Below are positions 24,607 to 31,967 of a stretch of 64,000 bases of DNA, in pieces; position 1 is the first letter of the stretch, and each line of letters begins with the position of its first letter. Source of the stretch: Natronorubrum sediminis (lineage in GTDB: Archaea > Halobacteriota > Halobacteria > Halobacteriales > Natrialbaceae); the NCBI RefSeq assembly GCF_900108095.1, contig NZ_FNWL01000002.1, positions 850,748-914,747 on the forward strand, in the 5' to 3' direction. A program made the translations under genes and the position numbers. Under the pieces are notes generated by a model. That model saw only the letters and a list, made by a program, of their open reading frames with translations, did not search any database and was not told the origin of the DNA.

Positions 24607-26400
24607 ATGCAGACGCGGCTGTGCGGAGACGGCTGGACGCACGAGGATGGAATTTCGGTTCGCGGCCGGGCGTTCGCCGAGGAGTCACTACTCGAGGGCG
24701 AGGCGTTGGCGAGACAGTTCCACGACGCAGTCGGGCGTGCGGAATCAGCGGATCCCCTCGAGTCCGTGTCCGAGGATATCGCGGACGCAGCAGCGACGCT
24801 CGAAGGGTTCTACGCCGCCGTCGTGAGGACGCCAGACGTGACGATACTCGTTGCAGACGGTGCCAGATCGATTCCGCTGTACTACGACGCGGCAGGAACG
24901 ATCGTCTCCGATCGCGGAGGCGTCGTCCGCGATGCGATCGAGGCCGAACGCGACCCGGTCACCGAGAACGAGTTCCTCGTGACGCGCTACGTCACCGGTT
25001 CGGAGACGATCTGGCAGTCGGTGTTCGCGACCCAACCCGGCGAGGTCGTCGGGCTCGAGGACGGGGACGTCACGAGACGAACGTACCGCGAGTACTGGCC
25101 GACGGAACCGGCTGACGCCGCCAGGGCCGAAGATCCGGAGTCGCGACTCGAGACCGCACTCGAGACGGCCCTCGACAGACTCGAACGCGTCGCTGGCGAC
25201 CGACCGGTCGTCCTCCCCCTGTCGGGAGGCTACGACTCGCGGCTGCTGGCCTCGTCGCTCGTCGCCCGCGACAGAGAGGTGATCGGATTCACGTTCGGTC
25301 GGTCGGGCCATCCGGACGTCGAAGTGAGCCGGGAGGTCGCCTCGCGATTGGGGATTCAGTGGGAGTTCCTCCCCTACGACGAGGCCACGTGGCGCGAGTG
25401 GTACCACGCCTCGAGTGGCGTTCGCTACCGCGAGCGCGCGTTCGGCGGCGACGCCCTCCCGTTTCTCGCCGAGTGGCCGGCCCTCCGGCAACTGCTCGAG
25501 CGCGGGCGCATTCCCCAGGATGCGCTGTACTGTCCCGGCCACACCGTCGCGACGCCGAGCGAGCGCCTCCCCGTCTTCGAGGGAGAGCAGCGTCGCGGAC
25601 GAACCGGACGCAGCGGCGGGTGTGTTTCGGCGACCGGCGGACCCGACGGTGAGTCCGAATCCGAGTTAGGGCCCGATTCCGAACCGGAATCCCGTATCGA
25701 AGCCTCGCTCGAGGCGCTCACTGAGTACGTTCTCGAGACCCACTACAGCCTCTGGGAGTGGGACGACGACGCGTTTCGGGAGGCCGCGCTCGAGCGGATT
25801 CGACGGGGAGTACTCGGCGGTCGACGACCCGAACAGCTCACCGACCCCGCGAGTCTGGCCGCGGGGTACGAACGCTGGGAGTGGCGCGGGCGGATGTCGA
25901 CGTTCACGAACGGCGACCTTCGAGCCTACGAGGACGCCGGCGTGGACTGGTGGCTTCCGCTGTGGGATCCGGTATACGTCCGCGCGTGGGAGCAGGTGCC
26001 ACTCGAGCGTCGCCGCGAGAAGGGGGCACACGTGTCGCTCGCGGCCGAAACGTATCGAAACGCCACCGACGTTTCCGAACGGCGTGCGAGAGAGACTGAT
26101 CGGTCGCTTTCCCCATTCGATCGCTGCCTCTCGTTGCTCAGACACACGCCCGTGCGTCAGTTCAGTGAACGTGACGGTGACTGGCTCCCGCCGTTTCTCG
26201 CCCCCCGGTCGGCGTGGAACGACCCGACCCGCCATCCCCTCGCCTGGTACGGGGCAATCGACGACGAGGTACTCGAGCGGGTGCCCGACTCTCGAGGGTT
26301 CTACGCCCTCCGGACGGCGGCAGAAACCGGCCGGTTGAACCTCTCGGAGCCGACTGAATCGATACCCGAGAACGGACGGGTAGAGATGTCGACGGAGTGA
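24607..26400 (+). CDS. Asparagine-synthase-like protein (PP-loop ATPase)
   Basis: A 597-residue protein. Residues 203-215 (LPLSGGYDSRLLA) are the PP-loop ATP-pyrophosphatase site of asparagine synthetases, and the N-terminal 150 residues resemble a glutaminase-like domain. However, the initial Met is followed by QTRLCGDG, not by the catalytic Cys2, so it should not hydrolyse glutamine by the Ntn mechanism. It could be an adenylating amidotransferase using free ammonia, or a natural-product-type synthetase. A Gly/Ser-rich insertion follows around residues 320-360. ATG 24607 lies just after a CTAAATAC promoter element. It precedes thiB by 56 bases on the same strand, though co-transcription is not shown. 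Confidence 0.75.
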   Translation: MQTRLCGDGWTHEDGISVRGRAFAEESLLEGEALARQFHDAVGRAESADPLESVSEDIADAAATLEGFYAAVVRTPDVTILVADGARSIPLYYDAAGTIVSDRGGVVRDAIEAERDPVTENEFLVTRYVTGSETIWQSVFATQPGEVVGLEDGDVTRRTYREYWPTEPADAARAEDPESRLETALETALDRLERVAGDRPVVLPLSGGYDSRLLASSLVARDREVIGFTFGRSGHPDVEVSREVASRLGIQWEFLPYDEATWREWYHASSGVRYRERAFGGDALPFLAEWPALRQLLERGRIPQDALYCPGHTVATPSERLPVFEGEQRRGRTGRSGGCVSATGGPDGESESELGPDSEPESRIEASLEALTEYVLETHYSLWEWDDDAFREAALERIRRGVLGGRRPEQLTDPASLAAGYERWEWRGRMSTFTNGDLRAYEDAGVDWWLPLWDPVYVRAWEQVPLERRREKGAHVSLAAETYRNATDVSERRARETDRSLSPFDRCLSLLRHTPVRQFSERDGDWLPPFLAPRSAWNDPTRHPLAWYGAIDDEVLERVPDSRGFYALRTAAETGRLNLSEPTESIPENGRVEMSTE

Positions 26401-26445
26401 ATGGTTTCGACCGAGAAGCGCGGCCCTTACGTACCACCGGATGAG

Positions 26446-26458
26446 ATTACCCGGTAAT
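26446..26458. promoter_or_regulatory. Small palindrome over the thiB start
   Basis: ATTACC-C-GGTAAT is a perfect 13-base palindrome that covers the first two bases of the thiB ATG (26457). It could be a regulatory site or RNA hairpin affecting initiation; a chance origin is also possible. Confidence 0.35.
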
Positions 26459-27518
26459 GAGACGACGAACGGTTCTCTCGACAGGAGCGGCTCTCGCCAC
26501 CGCAGGCCTCGCTGGTTGTTCGGTAACTGACATGGGATCCGACGACGACGTGTTCACCGTCGGAACGTACACGTCCTTCGTCGACGCGCCGAGTGACAGT
26601 CCCGGCGAGTGGATCAAAGACGAGTTCGAATCACGCCACGACGTCGAATTCGAGTGGCACACGCCAGATCAGGAACTCACGTACTACGTCGAACGCCACA
26701 ACGACGGCAGCGAAGTCGAACCGGAACTCTACCTCGGGGTTCGCCCGCAGAACCTCGTGCAGGCCGACGAGCAACTCGAGGGAGACCTCTTCACGAGTAC
26801 GGACGAGAGCGTCCTCTCGAACGCCGAGGATATCGACGACGAGTTCTACTTCGATCCGGAGGATCGAGCGATTCCGACGTTTCACAGCCACTGCGGCATC
26901 GTCTACGACGGCCGCAACGTCTCGGAACCCGAGACGTTCGACGACTTGCTTTCGAGTGAGTACGAGGGCGATCTCGCGATGTCGAACCCAAACAGTTCGA
27001 CGACCGGACTCCTGTTCTTCCTCTGGACCGTCGATCACTTCGGTGAGGATGGCTACCTCGAGTACTGGAACGACCTGATGGACAACGATGCGCGGGTCTT
27101 AGACGAGTGGGGCGAGGTCTACACGCAGTTCGAAGAAGAGGAGATCCCCGTCGTCGTGTCCTACACCGACGACCGCGTCTACGCGAGCCGGGACGGAAAC
27201 GACCTCGAGAAACACCAGGTCGCGACGCTCCACGATCAGGGCTACGCGAACATGGCCGGAATGGCCCGCTTCGCGGACGGGACGGACGACGACCTCGCAC
27301 ACGAGTTCATGGACTTCATCCTCGAGCCAGAGGTCCAGTCCGTCATCGCTGAACGAAACGTTACCGGGCCCGTCAACGAGGAGACCGAACTCCCCGAAGA
27401 GATCGAGGAGTACATGATCGAACCCGAGGAGGTCGTCTTCTTCGATTACGACGAACTCGAGGGCAACCTCTCGACGTGGCTCGACGAGTGGGAACGCGAG
27501 GTCGCGGGTGGGTTCTGA
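26457..27518 (+). CDS. thiB: Thiamine ABC transporter substrate-binding lipoprotein
   Basis: A 353-residue protein with a Tat-like signal (MRRRTVLS) and lipobox LAGC (Cys21), so it is anchored outside the membrane. The mature region has the type-II periplasmic-binding-protein pattern of TbpA/ThiB: VGTYTSFVD, PSDSPGEWIKDEFE, then TFHSHCGIVYDGRN and SNPNSSTTGLLFFLWT. It binds thiamine or thiamine phosphates and delivers them to ThiP/ThiQ. The permease and ATPase follow, interrupted by an oppositely oriented thiamine-binding gene. Assignment rests on fold and context; spermidine/iron-type binding proteins are related. Confidence 0.85.
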   Translation: MRRRTVLSTGAALATAGLAGCSVTDMGSDDDVFTVGTYTSFVDAPSDSPGEWIKDEFESRHDVEFEWHTPDQELTYYVERHNDGSEVEPELYLGVRPQNLVQADEQLEGDLFTSTDESVLSNAEDIDDEFYFDPEDRAIPTFHSHCGIVYDGRNVSEPETFDDLLSSEYEGDLAMSNPNSSTTGLLFFLWTVDHFGEDGYLEYWNDLMDNDARVLDEWGEVYTQFEEEEIPVVVSYTDDRVYASRDGNDLEKHQVATLHDQGYANMAGMARFADGTDDDLAHEFMDFILEPEVQSVIAERNVTGPVNEETELPEEIEEYMIEPEEVVFFDYDELEGNLSTWLDEWEREVAGGF

Positions 27519-27557
27519 CGTGCCAGCACGAACCCCGTATCGCCGTCGATACCGGGG

Positions 27558-27872
27558 TCACTCCCGTTGGCTGCGCGCGTCGCGTCCGAGTTCGCCTTCG
27601 ACGGCGTCGATCTTGTCGTCGGTGCTCAACTCCGTGTCTCGTTTCTCCTCGACCTGGACGAGCGTCTGGATCTCGGCCGTCTCGACGGCTTCGTGGGCCG
27701 ACGCACAGGCTGCGAAGAGTTCGCGAACGTCGTCGCCCTCGAGAATCGTCGCCATCGGTGTCGTCTCGTACTCGACGTCGTGGTCCTCGAGTGCGTCGAT
27801 CGCCGCGGCGACGTCCGCGGTGATGTCGTCTTCCGTTACTGGCGTCACGCGAAGCAATGCGAATACCGACAT
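27558..27872 (-). CDS. MTH1187-family thiamine-binding protein
   Basis: A 104-residue protein. MSVFALLRVTPVTEDDITAD, YETTPMATILEGD and IQTLVQVEEKRD are the core of the MTH1187/YkoF-like thiamine-binding family (formerly DUF77), a small ferredoxin-like fold that binds thiamine in the cytosol. It lies convergent with thiB (stop codons 39 bases apart) and divergent from thiP, in the middle of the transporter set. A longer frame on this strand continues across thiP in antisense but is not a gene. Start ATG 27872 matches the family N-terminus. Confidence 0.88.
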   Translation of the reverse strand: MSVFALLRVTPVTEDDITADVAAAIDALEDHDVEYETTPMATILEGDDVRELFAACASAHEAVETAEIQTLVQVEEKRDTELSTDDKIDAVEGELGRDARSQRE

Positions 27873-28025
27873 GGCTCTGCGTTCACACGAGCGCCGGATA
27901 GCCGTTGGGTTCGCGGAATCCGATTGTGACCGACGACGTCCGATCTGGCTTCGTACCTCTCTCGCGACGACCCCCCGCGTAACGGCGGGCGCGAGCAACG
28001 CGCCTAATTCGCCCACCAACCACGC

Positions 28026-29819
28026 ATGAGCGACGAACGCCCCGTCTCGAGCCGGATCAGTGATCGCCTCGAGCGTCGAGCGATCGCCGTCTTCGGCGTC
28101 GGGACGGCCCTGTTGTTGCTGGTGTTGTTCTACTACCCGGTTGCGACCGTTTTCGTCGAGTCCATCGTCGTCGAAGGGGCACTCACGCTTTCCGTCTTCG
28201 CCGACCTCCTGCGCGACCCGTTTTACTTCGGTGATCTCGCTCGCCTGTTCGCCTTCGAGTCGCCGATCGAGGTCGGCCGGGACCTCCTCTCGAGCGACCG
28301 GCGGTTCGGAATCGTCGGCTTCACGGCCTATCAGGCGTTTCTCTCGACGCTCCTCAGCGTCGCACTCGGATTGCCCGCGGCGTACGTCCTCGCGCGCTAC
28401 GAGTTCCGCGGCCGCCGACTGCTTCGCTCGCTCACGATCCTTCCCTTCGTGATCCCCTCGATCATGGTCGCGATCGGCTTCGTCGCGACGTTCGGGCAGA
28501 ATGGAACGCTCAACGGCGTCCTCGACATCTTTGGCCTCGGCCCGGTCGACCTCATGTTCTCGCTCGAGGCGATTGTGATCGCCCACGCCTTCTACAACGC
28601 GCCCCTCGTCGCGCGGGTGACGACGGCGGCCTGGGAGTCCGTCGACGCGAGCGCGATCGAGACCGCGCGCAGCCTCGGCGCGAGTCCGACGCGGGCGTTC
28701 CGAGATATCGTCGCACCGCAGCTGTATCCCGCCATCCTGATGGGGGCTGCACTCACGTTCGTCTTTACGTTCGGCACGTTCCCAATCGTCCTCGCACTGG
28801 GCGGGTTCCAACTCGCGACGGTCGAGGTGTTCGTCTACCAGCTGATTCAGGACCTGAACTACGCCGAGGCGGCCGCGCTGGCGATCGTCGAACTCGCCAT
28901 CTCGCTGGGGATCCTCTACGCCTACCTTCGCTACGAGGCGAATCACGTCGTTCGCTCGCGGGGCATTCGCCCCCTTCCGCGACGCCCCCTCGCGCCGCCG
29001 ACGATCACTCCCCGCGAAATCCTGCCGCGACTCGGAATCGGCGTCTACGCCGTCGTCGCGCTGGTCGTCTTCGTCTTCCCGATCGCGAGCATGATCTACA
29101 CGAGCGTGAACGGGCCCAACGGATTCACGCTCGAGAACTACCGATTCCTCCTCGAGCGTCAGGCGACGGGCGCGGCGTTTCAGGTTCAACCCGGAGAGGC
29201 GATCGTGAACTCGCTGCTCTTCGCCGCGGGCGCGCTTGCACTCGCGGTGCCGATGGGCGTCGTCATCTCCGTCCTGACGACGCGTCGCTATCGCGGGCGA
29301 AAACTCGTCGACGCGCTCCTCATGGCACCGCTCGCGGTCTCGGGGGTCATCGTTGGAATCGGTCTGCTTCGCGGGCCCGTCTTCGGAATCGAGATCGGGA
29401 GCATTCGGCTCACGGTCGCCGGCTCGCTCGCCATCGTTGCCGCCCACGCCGTGGCGTGTTATCCCTTCGTCGTCCGGACGGTCGCACCCGGCCTCGAGTC
29501 GATCGACCGGTCGTTGATCGAGTCTGCGCGGGCTCTCGGCGCGTCCCGGACGCGAGCGCTGCTCGACATCGAACTTCCCCTCGTCTGGCCGGGGATCGTC
29601 GCGGGTGCGGCGTTCGCCGTCGCCATCTCGATGGGCGAGTTCTCCTCGACGGTCGTCCTCGCGACGGGGACCGACCAGTACACCATGCCAGTCGCGATCG
29701 AACGGTTCATCGGCCGTCGGCTCGGACCGGCAACCGCTATGGGTGTCGTCTTGCTCGTCGTCACGAGCGTGAGTTTCGTCGTCATCGACCGACTCGCAGG
29801 TGATCACGTTGGCCTCTGA
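28026..29819 (+). CDS. thiP: Thiamine ABC transporter permease, fused double-domain
   Basis: A 597-residue membrane protein composed of two permease domains in tandem, about 12 helices. Each domain carries an EAA-type loop that contacts the ATPase: SLGASPTRAFRDIVAPQ and ALGASRTRALLDIELPL. The double-length permease is the ThiP/FbpB form. It sits between the thiamine-binding gene and thiQ, with the ATPase start overlapping its end. Thiamine specificity is inferred from thiB and MTH1187 next door. Confidence 0.88.
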   Translation: MSDERPVSSRISDRLERRAIAVFGVGTALLLLVLFYYPVATVFVESIVVEGALTLSVFADLLRDPFYFGDLARLFAFESPIEVGRDLLSSDRRFGIVGFTAYQAFLSTLLSVALGLPAAYVLARYEFRGRRLLRSLTILPFVIPSIMVAIGFVATFGQNGTLNGVLDIFGLGPVDLMFSLEAIVIAHAFYNAPLVARVTTAAWESVDASAIETARSLGASPTRAFRDIVAPQLYPAILMGAALTFVFTFGTFPIVLALGGFQLATVEVFVYQLIQDLNYAEAAALAIVELAISLGILYAYLRYEANHVVRSRGIRPLPRRPLAPPTITPREILPRLGIGVYAVVALVVFVFPIASMIYTSVNGPNGFTLENYRFLLERQATGAAFQVQPGEAIVNSLLFAAGALALAVPMGVVISVLTTRRYRGRKLVDALLMAPLAVSGVIVGIGLLRGPVFGIEIGSIRLTVAGSLAIVAAHAVACYPFVVRTVAPGLESIDRSLIESARALGASRTRALLDIELPLVWPGIVAGAAFAVAISMGEFSSTVVLATGTDQYTMPVAIERFIGRRLGPATAMGVVLLVVTSVSFVVIDRLAGDHVGL

Positions 29820-30960
29820 AGAATCTCGTTTCGAGGATCAGTGCACTGCGAGGGCGAGCGACCAGCCGCGTCCCTCCGCGGACGCACCGATCGCGCTGGA
29901 ACTCGAGGGCGTGTCCAAACGCTACGGCGAGACGACGGCCGTCGACGACGTGTCACTCGCCGTTCGCGAGGGCGAGTTCTTCACGCTCGTCGGACCCTCG
30001 GGCTGTGGCAAGACGACAACACTTCGATCGATCGCCGGCTTCGAGACGCTCTCGGGCGGGACGATCCGCTTTGGCGGAACGGACGTAACCGGCGTGCCAC
30101 CCGAAGGTCGCGACGTCGGCGTCGTCTTCCAGAACTACGCGCTGTTCCCGCACATGACCGTCGCCGAAAACATCGCGTACGGGCTCAAATTCGCAGACCC
30201 GCCAGGGGGCGTCTCCGACGACCAGCGAGTGACGGAGCTTCTCGAGTTGATCGACCTCGAGGGAATGGGCGACCGAGAGCCGGACCAACTCTCCGGTGGC
30301 CAACAACAGCGGGTGGCGATCGCTCGCGCGTTAGCTCCCGGTCCCGACGTCCTCTTGCTCGACGAGCCGATGAGCGCGCTCGACGCACGACTGCGCGAAC
30401 GCCTCCGGTTGCAGGTCAAGGAGATCCAGTCGGAACTCGGGATTACGACGATCTACGTGACCCACGATCAGGAGGAAGCGCTCGCAATCTCCGATCGGGT
30501 CGCCGTGATGAATGCTGGCGCACCCGAACAGGTCGCGACCCCTCGCGAGATCTACCGTCGGCCCGAAACGCGCTTCGTCGCCGAATTCATCGGTGACAAC
30601 AACGTCTTCGAGGGAGCCGTCCGCTCACTCGAGGGCGAACGGGCGACGCTCGAGGTCGGTGCCGAGACGCTCGCGATCGATCTCGAGTGCGAAGTCGAGA
30701 CCGGAGACACGATCACGTTCTGTGTCCGTCCAGAAAACCTGCAGGTCGGGGCTGGACGAGGAGCCTCGAGCGGGGAAAACGCGACGACGGCGAGCGTCGA
30801 GAGCGCGGAGTTCCTCGGCGAGACGACGCGGGTGCACCTCGAGTGGCCCGGCCAGGAACTGCTCGTCCGGACTCCGGATCCGCTCTCCGGAGACGTCGTC
30901 GTCGGGTTCGCCCCCGAGGACGCCCACGTCGTCGCGGTCGATCGAACCGCGTCGTCGTGA
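29800..30960 (+). CDS. thiQ: Thiamine ABC transporter ATP-binding protein
   Basis: A 386-residue ATPase: Walker A GPSGCGKTT, Q-loop VVFQNYALFPHMT, signature LSGGQQQRVAIARAL, Walker B LLLDEPMSALD and the H-loop VTHDQ. A C-terminal TOBE-like domain (about 270-380) makes it a PotA/FbpC-type subunit. GTG 29800 overlaps the permease by 20 bases; a TTG at 29809 is the alternative. The 30 residues before the ATPase core are Ser/Asp-rich and not conserved in style. It powers the ThiB-ThiP system. Confidence 0.88.
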   Translation: MITLASEESRFEDQCTARASDQPRPSADAPIALELEGVSKRYGETTAVDDVSLAVREGEFFTLVGPSGCGKTTTLRSIAGFETLSGGTIRFGGTDVTGVPPEGRDVGVVFQNYALFPHMTVAENIAYGLKFADPPGGVSDDQRVTELLELIDLEGMGDREPDQLSGGQQQRVAIARALAPGPDVLLLDEPMSALDARLRERLRLQVKEIQSELGITTIYVTHDQEEALAISDRVAVMNAGAPEQVATPREIYRRPETRFVAEFIGDNNVFEGAVRSLEGERATLEVGAETLAIDLECEVETGDTITFCVRPENLQVGAGRGASSGENATTASVESAEFLGETTRVHLEWPGQELLVRTPDPLSGDVVVGFAPEDAHVVAVDRTASS

Positions 30961-31004
30961 GACGCTGTGGTGGCCACTGCGGGCAGGAACGCACGGCGGA
31001 GTTG

Positions 31005-31742
31005 TTACTGGGCGAGATACCCGCCGTCGATAACGAGTTCCGAACCAGTCATGAAACTCGATTCGTCGCTCGCGGCGAACAACACGGCGTTGGCGACCTC
31101 ACGTGGCTCTGCCATGCGCCCCATCGGTGTCGCCTCGATGACTTCCTCGTTGATCGCATCGTCTTGGGCTTGCATGAGCGGCGTATCGATCGGCCCCGGG
31201 TGAAGCGAATTCACGCGGATGTCGTCGTCGACGTACGTGATCGCTGCGTTTTTGGACATGTTGCGAACCGCGCCTTTCGTCGCCTGGTAGGCGGCCGTCC
31301 CTTCGGCACCGACGTTCCCCCAAATCGAGGAACTGTTGATGATCGATCCGCCGCCGCTTTCGCGCATGAGCGGGACGCTATATTTCATGCCGAGCATCAC
31401 GCCGGTCTGGTTGACGCTGACGTCTCGCTCCCACGTCTCTACATCGATCTCCGTGATCGAGTCGTAGGAGATGATACCCGCGTTGTTGAACAACACGTCC
31501 AACTCTCCGTACTCGTCGTCGATGTGGGTGATTGCGTCCTCCCAGTCGTCCTGACTGCTCACGTCCAACTCGACGTAGTCTACCTCACCCTCCTCGTACG
31601 AATCGGGTTCTTCGATGTCGCCGACGACGACTACTGCGCCTTCTTCCAGAAAGCGTTCTGCGGTCGCGCGACCGATGCCGTTCGCTCCGCCAGTAATTAG
31701 CGAAACCGATCCCTCGAGTCTTCCCTGCTGTTGCTCGGACAT
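31005..31742 (-). CDS. SDR family NAD(P)-dependent oxidoreductase
   Basis: A 245-residue short-chain dehydrogenase. The Rossmann loop TGGANGIG is near residues 17-24, NNAGI follows in the middle, and the catalytic Ser with YQATK provides the Tyr-Lys pair. It reduces or oxidises a carbonyl/alcohol using NAD(P); the substrate is unknown (glucose or ribitol dehydrogenase-like by style). ATG 31742 is preferred to upstream in-frame starts because residues before it are not conserved. Convergent with thiQ, 44 bases between stops. Confidence 0.9.
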   Translation of the reverse strand: MSEQQQGRLEGSVSLITGGANGIGRATAERFLEEGAVVVVGDIEEPDSYEEGEVDYVELDVSSQDDWEDAITHIDDEYGELDVLFNNAGIISYDSITEIDVETWERDVSVNQTGVMLGMKYSVPLMRESGGGSIINSSSIWGNVGAEGTAAYQATKGAVRNMSKNAAITYVDDDIRVNSLHPGPIDTPLMQAQDDAINEEVIEATPMGRMAEPREVANAVLFAASDESSFMTGSELVIDGGYLAQ

Positions 31743-31860
31743 AAGACGTCTACTGCCTCCATCGGTTGCGCCGAGTAAATGAGCGTGCCCTGCTCTTGCA
31801 TCATACTTATCGCCCCATCGCGTCGTCCCTATTCCCTCACAGGCCTCGTGGACGGAAGGA

Positions 31861-31932
31861 ACCTCGAGGCCCAAAACAACCCTGTAGGCGACAGGAGGCC
31901 TCAAAGCCCAAAACACCCTGTAGCCGAAGGAG
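31861..31932. repeat. Imperfect tandem direct repeat, intergenic
   Basis: Two copies of about 36 bases, each containing (A/G)GCCCAAAACA-CCCTGTAG followed by a GAAGGAG/GACAGGAGG variant (first copy near 31868, second near 31905). It lies in the 225-base gap between the SDR start and the RqcH stop. Function unknown; duplication of an intergenic segment is the simplest view. Confidence 0.6.
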
Positions 31933-31967
31933 ACCCCCCGAAGCCGGAAGAACCCGTTTTGCAGCGG

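Noticed and set aside
26401-26457. TPP riboswitch in front of thiB
   Set aside because: No CTGAGA-type THI-box core, and the leader is too short.
27873-29807. Very long minus-strand frame across thiP
   Set aside because: It is antisense to a clear permease and its translation is extremely Asp/Arg-rich without domains. GC-rich codons with few stops in the opposite strand make such frames in haloarchaea. Only its last 104 codons (27558-27872) are a gene.
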